From NCBI GenBank assembly GCA_041391385.1, contig JAWKOD010000003.1, positions 62,001 to 126,000 on the forward strand: 64,000 nt of DNA. Direction: 5' to 3'. The stretch comes from CANIGN01 sp041391385 (GTDB lineage: Bacteria > Bdellovibrionota > UBA2428). Position numbers and translations under genes: made by a program. Shown here one piece after another: positions 1 to 8,563 of this stretch (positions within the stretch are counted from its first letter, which is position 1; every line of letters starts with the position of its first letter). The notes under the pieces are model-generated. The model saw only the letters and a program-made list of their open reading frames with translations, ran no database searches and had not been told where the DNA came from.

Positions 1-112
1 TACTTGAAAATAATTTTCTTCCAATTTGCGACACTCTCACGGTGCGTATTTTGTTCTTCAAGAGAAATTAAAGACATAACCCATTGTATCCATAAAGCAG
101 TGCAAAGACGAA

Positions 113-139
113 GCACCGATTCTTAAAAGGAATCGGTGC
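113..139 (-). terminator. hairpin downstream of the UDG-like gene
   Basis: Perfect 10-bp stem (GCACCGATTC / GAATCGGTGC) with a 7-nt loop, 38 bases past the stop codon of the leftward gene that ends at 177. The U-tract on the minus strand is poor (TTCGTCTTT), so it may be a weak terminator or a 3' stability hairpin. Bases 1-112 show nothing else I can support. Confidence 0.55.
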
Positions 140-176
140 ATAAACAAAGGAAATATTCCTGTACTTTAAATCAACT

Positions 177-2675
177 TTAATTAAGTCGTGGGTTCAAATC
201 GGGCATGCGACCTAAGAAGTCTTTGAGCTTTTCTTTCGGTAACGGAAGATTTCCGTCCTCTAGTTTTTTAACAAGCTTTTTAACCTGCGTTTTTTCTGCA
301 CGCGTTAAGGCAAAATCTTGACTCCAAGCCCATTTAGGCGCGACTTCAGCAAATGCGATTCCACTCAAAGCGCCACCTGAAGCCAATACACAATCACCAG
401 AGGTTCCTTCCCATATACGAGAGTAATAAGGAAGATGAGAGCGCGGTATATTTGCTCGTGCCAAGCTAGCTCTTGTACCAGCTGGCACCTGCAATAAAGG
501 TCTTCTTGTATTGGTTATTTCAGCAAAGGCTTTTTCAAGTCCTGAAGCAGGATCTGCATCATCGCGCTGAATACTAACGACAGGTACTCCACTCTGAGCA
601 ACCAAAGACTTAATTTCTTGATCAGCAAATTTTCCATCAGTTAAAACAAGAAGCGGTTTTTGATCAGCACTCAAGAGCTCATTAAATATAGCTTTTCTAT
701 ACTTGGCTGTTTCTGTAAGTACTTCAGCCCATTCTTCATCAGTCGCTCCGTCCATACCAAAGGGTACAGTCTTCAAAACTAGATAGTTCTCTGGCACTCC
801 AAGATCTTTCATGAAGCCCTGCAAGTATTGTCCCCTTTCACCCGTAAGAGCACGTGAAGTCACCATGTCATCATACCCCTGTGGGTCTGCTAGAATCACA
901 ACCTGAGGCGAGTTGAAAGTTCCACGATAATGACCAAAGTCAGCAATCATTGGATGCGTTTTAATATTAAAGTTAGAAATAGGTAACTTTTGGTGACTTC
1001 GATTCTCTTTATCCCACTCTGTCCCATCTTTAAGTCTATAGATTTCTGTAAAGTCTAGATTTTCCTTCATGATTTTTGCGAAGTTAATCTTTACTGTAGA
1101 ATCTGCATTTAGAACATTAGGACCTGGATCATACACGTCACGCAATTCAGGGCTACGTGGGCGAGTGGTAAAAAAGTCCTTACTTGGATCAAAAGCTTCT
1201 GCAGGCTGAGCATCTGTCATTGCTGTGAGTTTTGCCCTGTCAAAAGAACCTCTATCGCGTGATCCAAAAACAATAATGTGCGAATTGCCTCTGCCAGACA
1301 TGCGACTCGCAGAAGAAACAGAGACCATACGCGAAGCAGGAGTTCCAAAATCATAATACTCTGGACCAATGTCAGAGCGAGCATATTTGTAGTCTTCCCC
1401 CGCAGCAAAACTATTCACTAAGTCATCATCAGCCGGAATTTTCCACCCATTATCCACATAAGGCTTAAGAATTTTAAGTCGCGACTTAACTGTTGCGGAA
1501 GCATCATCGGGGCTCATCATACTTAAGGCAGTTGGGTGCGGAAGTTGCACCACTAAAATATCACGGTCAATAACAACGGGTTCGCCCGTTAAAACATCTT
1601 TATTTAACTCAATTCCTTTAAGGGAAATAGTTTCCTCACCAGCAACGCTAAGCTTTTCCATATCGTAGCCACCAAGTTGGGCGACATCTAAAATACCGTT
1701 TTGAAATTCACCACCTTTGGTGAAAACCATTTCAGGAAGATACTGATCAAGATTACTTTTTAAATCGCTTAATACAGACTTTTGTACACCTTGATCCGCA
1801 TAATCAAGGCGACCAGTAGGAGCCCCCTCTTCACGAGCTCTTTTATCTGCAATTTTTTGAAATATATCTCTGTCATTATCATCAAGTAAAACTGAGAACT
1901 GATTGTTTCCACCAGCGCTTACGGTTTTAGTTTCTGCTACTTGAAGTTTTTTCTTTTTAGAATCATAACGCCCCAATGCTGCACCCTTGCGAGAAATGAC
2001 AAAAGAAGAAATACCATCTTTTGCAGCACCTCCAAAGGCAACGATAAGCTGTAGGGAGTCTTTGTTATTTCGTATAATCCAATCAATTAAGTCGCTCCGC
2101 CATTGAGCAACGGGACTCTCTTGATCTTGGCTTACGAGCCAAAACTTATTGTCTATAAAGGTTGTATTATACACTTTATTCGAAGTACCTGACTGATCAA
2201 TATAAGGAGTATTCGCCGTGCTATATTGGCCATTAATAGTAAAAGCATAGGTGTTTATAAAAGCAGCGCCTTCATTCACTCCAAAGTAAGCAGCTAGATC
2301 TTGAGCCCTTCCACCAAAACCAGCTGTTGCTGGGCGATTGGCCGCCTCTGCAATGTGAGTTCCATCTTGGCCAATAAATAAAATTTTCACAGAATTTGGT
2401 TTTTGTAACATCCTCCAAGGAATGGGGCCATAAGCTGGGCGAAATCTCTGGCGACCTGCAATTTGTTCAGAAATCTCAGGAGCATTTGCAATGCGAGCTG
2501 TGAGATCTACAAGCTCACGTGCCATTTTGCGTTCATACTCATCCGGAGATTTTAGATTAGGACCTGGGTCATACGACCAAGCAGGTAATTTTGCCGAAGC
2601 AAGAGAAGATGTACTCAAAAAAGCAATTGTTAAAAAAGTACTTATAGTTTGTTTAAAAATATTTCTTCTTTTCAT
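177..2675 (-). CDS. exported protein with two uracil-DNA-glycosylase-like domains
   Basis: 832 residues with a signal peptide (about residues 1-28, ending ...SSLASA). The first half carries the three landmarks of the UDG superfamily (family 4/5 style) in order: a loop with FIGQDGTH followed by GFGGRAQDL near residues 98-128, a strand LIVAFGGAAKDGI near 210, and LPHPTAL near 375. The second half repeats the pattern more loosely: ILADPQGYDD, GERGQYLQGF, then LLVLTDGKFADQEI. So this appears to be a tandem duplication of a UDG fold in an exported protein. Normal UDGs are cytoplasmic and about 200-250 residues. Whether it still cleaves uracil or only binds a base or nucleotide is not known. It follows a second exported-protein gene by 8 nt, probably one transcript. 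The fold call is from motifs only. Confidence 0.65.
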   Translation of the reverse strand: MKRRNIFKQTISTFLTIAFLSTSSLASAKLPAWSYDPGPNLKSPDEYERKMARELVDLTARIANAPEISEQIAGRQRFRPAYGPIPWRMLQKPNSVKILFIGQDGTHIAEAANRPATAGFGGRAQDLAAYFGVNEGAAFINTYAFTINGQYSTANTPYIDQSGTSNKVYNTTFIDNKFWLVSQDQESPVAQWRSDLIDWIIRNNKDSLQLIVAFGGAAKDGISSFVISRKGAALGRYDSKKKKLQVAETKTVSAGGNNQFSVLLDDNDRDIFQKIADKRAREEGAPTGRLDYADQGVQKSVLSDLKSNLDQYLPEMVFTKGGEFQNGILDVAQLGGYDMEKLSVAGEETISLKGIELNKDVLTGEPVVIDRDILVVQLPHPTALSMMSPDDASATVKSRLKILKPYVDNGWKIPADDDLVNSFAAGEDYKYARSDIGPEYYDFGTPASRMVSVSSASRMSGRGNSHIIVFGSRDRGSFDRAKLTAMTDAQPAEAFDPSKDFFTTRPRSPELRDVYDPGPNVLNADSTVKINFAKIMKENLDFTEIYRLKDGTEWDKENRSHQKLPISNFNIKTHPMIADFGHYRGTFNSPQVVILADPQGYDDMVTSRALTGERGQYLQGFMKDLGVPENYLVLKTVPFGMDGATDEEWAEVLTETAKYRKAIFNELLSADQKPLLVLTDGKFADQEIKSLVAQSGVPVVSIQRDDADPASGLEKAFAEITNTRRPLLQVPAGTRASLARANIPRSHLPYYSRIWEGTSGDCVLASGGALSGIAFAEVAPKWAWSQDFALTRAEKTQVKKLVKKLEDGNLPLPKEKLKDFLGRMPDLNPRLN

Positions 2676-2683
2676 GTTAGCAC

Positions 2684-3384
2684 CTATTCGTTTTCACTTT
2701 GAACTTGTGAAGTAAGAAGTATTCTTACTTGAATGTTTCTTAAAGCATCTAAGCCCTGCTCATTTTTTTCGCCCGTTGAAACAGCAAGGATTTCTCTATC
2801 CATATAAAGACCTTTCGTTTCAGGATCGAAGCCAAAAACAAAGTTATACTGAGTTGCAGGCGTTTCAGAAAAGCCCGCCTCTTGAGTTCTCAACTTAAGA
2901 TTATAAGTGAGGTCATTTTTTCTTTTCTCAAGGGCTTGAGGGCTCATATTAAAATATTGAAACTCTGAAGCTGATCCCTTAAGTGAAGCTCCCACAACAT
3001 TTACAGGCATTTTCCAATTTCCAATGGGATCATTTGGAAACTTCTGTTCTACCCACACTTTTCCATCTTTTAGATATATGTTGGCTATTAACGAACCAGT
3101 CTTAGACTGTGCTCCATCCTTTTTAGGAGGATCTATAACTTTTAACTCTAATCTTTTAGCTTCTATATCAACAGCTAGAAAAGAGTGTCTTTCAAAACTC
3201 CCGCTAGCTTCTTTAACTCCATTCACTAAAGTTGAAGCTTGGTAACCTTTCATAAGCTCGGGAACGTTCGCCTTAACCTTCTGAAGCAAAAGCAAAAAGC
3301 TTCTTCAGAATTCTCATGAACAAATTGCTGCGCGAAAGAAACGAGGGGAAATAAAAAGAGACATGCTAAAATTATTTTTTTCAT
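2684..3384 (-). pseudogene. exported protein of unknown function, one frameshift after the signal peptide
   Basis: An ATG at 3384 (upstream AAGGTG) opens a clear signal peptide, MKKIILACLFLFPLVSFAQ, but its frame does not continue. The long downstream frame (203 residues from a TTG at 3295 to 2684) lacks a start region. Adding one T to the T5 run near 3295-3299 joins the two into about 233 residues (...NSEEAF-LLLLQKVKANV...). This is either a one-base loss in a homopolymer (mutation, phase variation) or a sequencing error. The body is soluble, beta-rich in appearance, and unrecognised. It sits 8 nt upstream of the UDG-like gene and is likely co-transcribed with it. Confidence 0.6.
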
Positions 3385-3482
3385 ATAAGAAGTTGCACCT
3401 TAGGGGCTGTCTAAAACCCCAAAAACCAAGAGTCAATGTAAAGATAAGAGGAGCAAGTTGAATTAAGCGTATTTAGAGTAGA

Positions 3483-4682
3483 TCAAACAGACTGAGCAGC
3501 TGCCCAGGCAGACGCCCAAGCCCATTGAAAGTTAAAGCCTCCCAGCCAACCCGTTACATCTACCACTTCGCCAATAAAATAAAGTCCTGGAATCTTTCGC
3601 GATTCCATATTCTTTGAAGAAAGTTCTGAAGTACAAACTCCCCCTCGTGTAACCTCTGCCTTGGCGTACCCGACCGTTCCGCTTGGGAGTACACTCCAGG
3701 CATGCAAAGTAGTGGACCAATCCAGTAAAATCTTCTCTGAGACTTGTGCAAAGGGCAATGAGATCTGCTCAGAATAATTTAAAAATGAGGAGGAAAAAGC
3801 TTCAATAAAACGTTGAGGTAAATACTGCGAAAGAATTTTCAATAAATTTGTTTGAGGATTCTTTTTCTTTGCCTCTAAAAGAAGTTCCTTTAACTGTATG
3901 TCGGGTAAAAGATTTATAAAAACTCGAGTTTTTTCCTTCCAATAAAGTGAACCCTGAAGTGCAGCGGGGCCACTTATTCCCTTATGAGTGAAAAGAATAT
4001 TCTCTCTGAATGACTGTCCATTGCATGTTAGGACGCAATCAAGGGAAGCTCCGGACAGGTCTTTAATCTTTTGATATGCAGGATCTGTTAAAGTAAATCC
4101 ATCAAGAGCTGGTCGTGTAGGCACAACTTTTAATCCAAACTGCTCAGCAATTTTGTATCCAAAGTTACTTGCTCCAATTTTAGGAAGAGACAAACCACCC
4201 GTAGCCACAACAACTGATTTAGCAAGAATTTTTGACGAAGTTGTTACTTCAAAACGATAGCCCTCATCGCTGTCAACTTGTTTTAAACCTCGCACAGTTT
4301 CGTTGAGTTTAATTTCAACGCGATATTTTTCACACTCGGCAAGCAAAACTCGAACAACTTCTCTTGCTGAAGTGTCACAAAAAAGCTGACCCAATTTTTT
4401 CTCGTGGAAAGGCACGTTATATTTTTTAAGGATTTCAATGAAATCTTGTGGGCTGAATCGAGAAAGAGCCGACTTAGCAAAGTGTTCATTCTCTGAAACA
4501 AAATTTGCAGGTGTCGTGTGAATATTTGTAAAATTACAACGACCTCCTCCGGATATGAGAATTTTAGAGCCCACTTTAGGCATGTGATCTAAAAGTAGAA
4601 CCTTCTTAGTTCTGCTCCCTGCCTGCAAGGCGCACATAAGCCCTGCAGCACCTGCACCAATAATAACAACATCATAACTCAT
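3483..4682 (-). CDS. HI0933/YhiN-family NAD(P)/FAD flavoprotein
   Basis: 399 residues, normal for the family. The N-terminus has the dinucleotide-binding motif VVIIGAGAAGLMCAL, then the family signature SKILISGGGRCNFTN near residue 45. The C-terminal region has GLYFIGEVVDVTGWLGGFN, the second FAD contact typical of HI0933-like (YhiN/BaiN) proteins. It is probably a cytoplasmic flavoenzyme; the physiological substrate of most members is unknown. Its start codon overlaps the stop of the upstream peroxiredoxin gene (TAATG), so the two are translationally coupled, which fits a redox role. Confidence 0.9.
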   Translation of the reverse strand: MSYDVVIIGAGAAGLMCALQAGSRTKKVLLLDHMPKVGSKILISGGGRCNFTNIHTTPANFVSENEHFAKSALSRFSPQDFIEILKKYNVPFHEKKLGQLFCDTSAREVVRVLLAECEKYRVEIKLNETVRGLKQVDSDEGYRFEVTTSSKILAKSVVVATGGLSLPKIGASNFGYKIAEQFGLKVVPTRPALDGFTLTDPAYQKIKDLSGASLDCVLTCNGQSFRENILFTHKGISGPAALQGSLYWKEKTRVFINLLPDIQLKELLLEAKKKNPQTNLLKILSQYLPQRFIEAFSSSFLNYSEQISLPFAQVSEKILLDWSTTLHAWSVLPSGTVGYAKAEVTRGGVCTSELSSKNMESRKIPGLYFIGEVVDVTGWLGGFNFQWAWASAWAAAQSV

Positions 4683-5188
4683 TACGATTTGAATGAAGCA
4701 ATTTGATCAGCAACTTTTTGTGCATCAAGTGCAGGGTCCACGTCTTTTTCTATAGCTCGTATTTTCAATTCTGGATCTATTATAAAAGTCCATCGCTTAG
4801 ACATTTTTAAAATCATCATCTTCGTACCGTAAAGCTTTACCACCTCGCCTTTCGCATCGGCTAGTAATACAAAATTCAACGAATGCTTTTTATGAAAATC
4901 AGATTGTGCTTTTACCGTATCTGCACTTACGCCAAATACATCTGCACCCTGATTTCTAATCTTTTGAATGTTATCACGAAAAGCGCACGCTTGTTTGGTA
5001 CAACCAGGAGTATCTGCCTTAGGATAAAAATAGAGCACGGTCCAAGTGCCTTTACGCGAACTCAAATCAAATTCGTTACCTTCATGAGTAAGAACCTTAA
5101 AAAGAGGTGCCTCATCTCCAACTTTTAATTCAGTAGAAAAACAGAAAACTGGCATTAGTAATGATACAAAAAGTATACAAAGCTTCAT
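4682..5188 (-). CDS. exported BCP/PrxQ-type peroxiredoxin
   Basis: 168 residues of the AhpC/TSA thioredoxin fold. Peroxidatic Cys63 and resolving Cys68 lie in TPGCTKQACAFRD, the CX4C arrangement of BCP/PrxQ enzymes, which reduce hydrogen and organic peroxides at the expense of thiols. Unlike the usual cytoplasmic BCP, it begins with a hydrophobic signal-like stretch (MKLCILFVSLLMPVFCFS), so it is probably periplasmic or membrane anchored. It is the first gene of a coupled pair with the HI0933-like flavoprotein and is divergent from the FAH-family gene at 5267. Confidence 0.88.
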   Translation of the reverse strand: MKLCILFVSLLMPVFCFSTELKVGDEAPLFKVLTHEGNEFDLSSRKGTWTVLYFYPKADTPGCTKQACAFRDNIQKIRNQGADVFGVSADTVKAQSDFHKKHSLNFVLLADAKGEVVKLYGTKMMILKMSKRWTFIIDPELKIRAIEKDVDPALDAQKVADQIASFKS

Positions 5189-5266
5189 ATTTTGATATTA
5201 AAGCAAGTTTCCTCGCATCTTGCATTCTAAATTGAGCTTTTCGCCTCCAAAGAGTATCCTCAACAG

Positions 5267-6427
5267 ATGAAAAATATTGCTTTGGGCACAAATAGATTCG
5301 GAAATGTAGCCCCAACTGAGGAAGCACTTAGCTTTTCGCTTATTGAAAAGAACAATAACCAGCAAATTATCCTCGTATTAAGCATCAACGACTCAACTGT
5401 TGAGCACATCAATCTGAGTGAGTCTCTTAAACTCAACTCACACAACCCCTTTCACTTATTCAAAAACAAAAGTTATGAAACCTTATTATCTGAAATTAAC
5501 GCGCTAAAAATTAATACCACGTCAATTGACTACTCTGACCTCATTCAACCTTTAAAACTAAATAACCAACATCTTTGCGCAGGCCTCAATTACCGAGACC
5601 ACATTGAAGAAAGCGGCCAAAAAAGTGAATACGTGCTTTTTCCAAAGTACGGAGAATGCTTTTCACATAATCTTGAGATTCCCGTTGAAAACAATACAAC
5701 TCTTCCAGAACTCCTAGACTATGAAATTGAGCTAGGCCTTGTCTTTGATCACGATATTCGTACTGCTAAGGATGTCGAAGGAGCTCATGTGGGCTTTTTA
5801 ATCTGCAATGACCTTAGCGATCGTGCGCCACAAGTTTATTTCCATACTGGTAACAAAAAACATCTCAGCTATTCCTTTACGGCTGCAAAAAGTAAAACAG
5901 AATATTCTCTAGTCGCCCCTATCCTTGTTATACCAAGAGACTGGAAAAGCTTTTCAAGCAATCTCGAGATGAGTTTGTTTTTGAATGGAGAACTCAAGCA
6001 AAAGTCCAACACCAACAAGATGACTCAAACAATTACAGATATGCTTCAAACAGCACTTGAATTTAATTCTCAATCTGAATGGCCTCTCTTAGGCGAAACT
6101 CCACTTGAACTCAGCAAAAACAAAAAACTAAAGCTTCTCCCACAAGATCAGGATTCAAAGTTTTACTTGCCCGCAAATACACTTTTCATGACAGGAACTC
6201 CCGGGGGAACCCTCTTTCAAAAACCAACCCAGCTAGAACTTTTTTTAGCTCTTATCAAAATACCTTTTTTAAAAATAGACACAAGCAACTTAAGCTTTAA
6301 GGAAAAGCTTAAGCTTTCGCTCATTCACAATTGGTCTAATTCTGGAAAGTACCTAAAAGCCTCTGACCAAATCAATTCGCACATAGAAAAGCTGGGCTGT
6401 CTTAATTTTAAAGTAACAAAGATCTAA
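5267..6427 (+). CDS. fumarylacetoacetate hydrolase (FAH) family protein
   Basis: 386 residues. The FAH fold is shown by LCAGLNYRDHIEESG (about residue 105), the metal-binding acidic motif LLDYEIELGLVF (about 150), CNDLSDRAPQ (about 185) and the glycine-rich FMTGTPGGTLF near residue 310. Members cleave or hydrate 2-oxo-acid or acylpyruvate substrates with Mg2+ in aromatic and sugar-acid catabolism. The protein is longer than stand-alone FAH domains (about 280), with extra residues at both ends, so the substrate cannot be named. It is transcribed alone, divergent from the peroxiredoxin, and ends 7 nt from the convergent repeat protein. Confidence 0.82.
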   Translation: MKNIALGTNRFGNVAPTEEALSFSLIEKNNNQQIILVLSINDSTVEHINLSESLKLNSHNPFHLFKNKSYETLLSEINALKINTTSIDYSDLIQPLKLNNQHLCAGLNYRDHIEESGQKSEYVLFPKYGECFSHNLEIPVENNTTLPELLDYEIELGLVFDHDIRTAKDVEGAHVGFLICNDLSDRAPQVYFHTGNKKHLSYSFTAAKSKTEYSLVAPILVIPRDWKSFSSNLEMSLFLNGELKQKSNTNKMTQTITDMLQTALEFNSQSEWPLLGETPLELSKNKKLKLLPQDQDSKFYLPANTLFMTGTPGGTLFQKPTQLELFLALIKIPFLKIDTSNLSFKEKLKLSLIHNWSNSGKYLKASDQINSHIEKLGCLNFKVTKI

Positions 6428-6434
6428 TTCGGCT

Positions 6435-7058
6435 TTACTTACAATCGACTTCACTTACTAAAAACTGAACGGGAGCAGTATTCACATGTCCAATTTTTCT
6501 TGCTTGAGTTGCGTCATAGCGCCAAAGCTCTGTGTTCTCGAGCGTGTAAAGAACGCCACCCGAGCTAAAAACTTTGAAGTTCCCTGGGGGGACATTTCCA
6601 ATCTTCTTTGCCTCAGTACCGTCGTATCTCCAGATTTCACTATCTTCTCTGGAATAAAGAACTCCACACGTTACATAGACATGAAATATATTGGAGCGTG
6701 CATAGCCAACTCGAAGAGCTGTCGTGCCGTCATAGCGCCATATTTCGTCATTTTCTCGCGTATAAAGTACCCCATTGGTTGGATAGACTTCGAACAATCC
6801 AGCAGGCACATTGCCTACTTTTGCGGCTATGGTGCCGTCATATCTCCAAATCTCACTGTTCTCTAGCGTATAAAGAACTCCTTTAGTGGCATACATCTCG
6901 AAGCGTCCGGGTTGAACAACTCCAATTTTCTCAGAGCGAGTCGAATCATAGCGCCAAATCTCAGAGCCTTCGCGCGTATAAAGAATACTCTCTGCCTTAG
7001 CTGCAAAGCTAAGGATACCTAAAACAAATAGAAAACAATTGTAAGAAATTTTAAACAT
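6435..7058 (-). CDS. exported protein made of five 36-residue repeats
   Basis: 207 residues: signal peptide MFKISYNCFLFVLGILSFAAKA, then five successive units of 36 residues (residues 25-204), each starting V/I-L-Y-T-x-E and containing E-I-W-R-Y-D-G-T followed by a K-I/V-G-x-V stretch and an F-x-V-Y end. Short beta-rich repeats with a central W and Y-D-G suggest a small beta-propeller or repeat-solenoid lectin-like fold in the periplasm or outside the cell. No enzyme motif is present. The ligand is unknown. It stands between two convergent or unrelated units with no obvious operon partner. Confidence 0.75.
   Translation of the reverse strand: MFKISYNCFLFVLGILSFAAKAESILYTREGSEIWRYDSTRSEKIGVVQPGRFEMYATKGVLYTLENSEIWRYDGTIAAKVGNVPAGLFEVYPTNGVLYTRENDEIWRYDGTTALRVGYARSNIFHVYVTCGVLYSREDSEIWRYDGTEAKKIGNVPPGNFKVFSSGGVLYTLENTELWRYDATQARKIGHVNTAPVQFLVSEVDCK
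6447..6986 (-). repeat. five tandem 108-bp coding repeats
   Basis: In-frame 108-bp units encode the 36-residue repeats of the exported protein. Repeats are diverged at DNA level (different codons in the EIWRYDG core), which argues for an old duplication kept by selection rather than a recent expansion. Confidence 0.75.
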
Positions 7059-7082
7059 AGAACACCTCCACTCAGAAGTGTC

Positions 7083-7235
7083 TTAACATAAAAGATAGAT
7101 CATTGCCGCTCCTAAGTACTCAAACAGTCCCCTCACTTTATCTTTTGGTTTTTTATCTCCGTTCTCCGCCCAAAGAGCAGTGGGAAATATGCAAGCAAGA
7201 ATTATTCTAGTCCTTGAGAAGACGAGCGAAAGCAA
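7083..7235 (-). CDS. possible small exported peptide, 50 residues
   Basis: A frame from a TTG inside the 3' end of the phosphopantetheinyl transferase gene reads into a hydrophobic leader ending LACIFPTALWA, followed by a charged stretch (ENGDKKPKDK) and ending GLFEYLGAAMIYLLC. The leader-plus-cleavage-site look is suggestive, but the start is not ATG, no good Shine-Dalgarno is visible and the first 29 bases overlap a real gene. It may be an unrelated relic. Confidence 0.25.
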   Translation of the reverse strand: MLSLVFSRTRIILACIFPTALWAENGDKKPKDKVRGLFEYLGAAMIYLLC

Positions 7236-7830
7236 GTTGATAGGACATACGCTCAATGAGCACTGCTTCAAAGTTGTATGAAGACTTAGAGCACATAAGT
7301 TTAAAGTGCAAAGCACCCGGATTTTCAACAACGACAAAATCACTTAAGAGTAAGTTTTCGTTGTTGGGATGCGCCTTGTAAGCAGCCTCTTTTAAAGACC
7401 AAAGAACGAGAGGGGCAACTTGAGAGTCAAAAGCCCCATTACAAATTCGCTTATAGACAGGATCTGAAATCTTTCGAGTAAGAGCTTCTACGTCAGCTCC
7501 GATACCTGCAGCGAGCGATGCGCCCTCAAAACTAAGAGTTGCCGCACCAGCAACTAAGGCCGCACCAGAAGTATGAGAAAGAGAAAAGGAAACTCCACCC
7601 ACATTTTTTGATTTGAAATTTTTTAAAAGCCTCAGAAGTAAAAAACGACTGAGTAAAAACTCTGAGTAGTACTGACTTGTTTCAGGTAATGATTCTCTTA
7701 GAGGACCCGCTAAATTAAAGTCTGATAACTCGCTCAGAAGATCATGATCAAAATCAAAAGGCAGGCTTTCGAATGCATAAAAAACTTTAGCTCCAGATTC
7801 GAAAGAACACTCTTGCACTTGATCAAACAT
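7207..7830 (-). CDS. Sfp-type 4'-phosphopantetheinyl transferase
   Basis: 207 residues. Contains the two hallmark motifs: GIGADVEAL (Asp113 and Glu115, Mg2+ and CoA binding) and WSLKEAAYKA (about residues 144-153, WxxKEAxxK). Such enzymes attach phosphopantetheine to carrier proteins. It is the last gene of the leftward unit ACP - ketosynthase - chain-length-factor - PPTase and overlaps the preceding gene by 8 nt, so its likely substrates are the two acyl carrier proteins at 9730 and 17287. Dedicated PPTases accompany many aryl-polyene-type loci. Confidence 0.85.
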   Translation of the reverse strand: MFDQVQECSFESGAKVFYAFESLPFDFDHDLLSELSDFNLAGPLRESLPETSQYYSEFLLSRFLLLRLLKNFKSKNVGGVSFSLSHTSGAALVAGAATLSFEGASLAAGIGADVEALTRKISDPVYKRICNGAFDSQVAPLVLWSLKEAAYKAHPNNENLLLSDFVVVENPGALHFKLMCSKSSYNFEAVLIERMSYQLAFARLLKD

Positions 7831-8563
7831 CTAGAACAAAACTCGTAAGTGTTGAATCAGGACGAAGCACAAAATGTTGCCCCGACTTTTTCTCATCGAT
7901 AAGGCGTGCAATTTTCTCGCCCACATTGGAGTCATAAAAAGTATCCGCTAAAGCTTCGCCATCAGAGGGCTCATTGTAATTTAGCTCTGATAAAGTTGCT
8001 TTAGCACTTAAGCCTTCAAGCAAATCTTCTTGGCCCACAATTAATAAATTCGCTCCCGAAGAAGCTTTTAACTGCGGATGCTTTTTATACATTTCTAAAT
8101 CTACCCACTCCTCAATGCTCTGTTCTACACAAAAAAGCATAACGGCATCACAGGCTTTTGAGCTCAACAATAAAGTCGCACTTTCAATTGCAGCCTCTGT
8201 GCCCTGATAGGAATTACTTAAAGTAAGGGTTGCTCCCTTGAGCCCAAAATATTGTGTTAAAAAACCCGCTGTTGAATTGTGCGAACTTAACTGAAACAAA
8301 AAAGGCCTCGCTGTTTGGTTCACTGCAAAGTCTTTTAAAAAGTCACGTGTAATTTCGATTTCACCCACACTCGAAGAAACGATAAAGCCAAGTCTACGCT
8401 CCTCAGCCATTTGCCTTAAGACGGGATTATTTTCAAAAGCCCGCTGAATAAGTGCGACACCTTTGAGGATAGATTTTGTTGCACGTCTAAACTCTCGCTT
8501 ATCAGCTAAACCTAAACCCGCATCAGGCTCGGCCCAAAGTGCCTCGTAAATTGAAAGTTTCAT
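7823..8563 (-). CDS. ketosynthase-like chain-length-factor partner (Ketoacyl-synt_2 type)
   Basis: 246 residues, about 60% of a normal ketosynthase. It resembles the N-terminal half of the thiolase fold (LGFIVSSSVGEIEIT near residue 60; TLSNSYQGTEAAI near residue 120). In place of the catalytic Cys-containing AC(S/T)SS it has NSYQG, so it cannot form the acyl-enzyme. This short Cys-less form is the chain-length-factor-like subunit of aryl-polyene synthases, which pairs with a full ketosynthase. Its start overlaps the stop of the active ketosynthase gene by 4 nt, which supports a heterodimer made by coupled translation. Confidence 0.82.
   Translation of the reverse strand: MKLSIYEALWAEPDAGLGLADKREFRRATKSILKGVALIQRAFENNPVLRQMAEERRLGFIVSSSVGEIEITRDFLKDFAVNQTARPFLFQLSSHNSTAGFLTQYFGLKGATLTLSNSYQGTEAAIESATLLLSSKACDAVMLFCVEQSIEEWVDLEMYKKHPQLKASSGANLLIVGQEDLLEGLSAKATLSELNYNEPSDGEALADTFYDSNVGEKIARLIDEKKSGQHFVLRPDSTLTSFVLDV

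Noticed and set aside
181..215. tRNA T-loop-like GGGTTCAAATC sequence
   Set aside because: It lies in the 3' end of the UDG-like coding sequence (encoding PDLNPRLN) and no cloverleaf partner arms are present.
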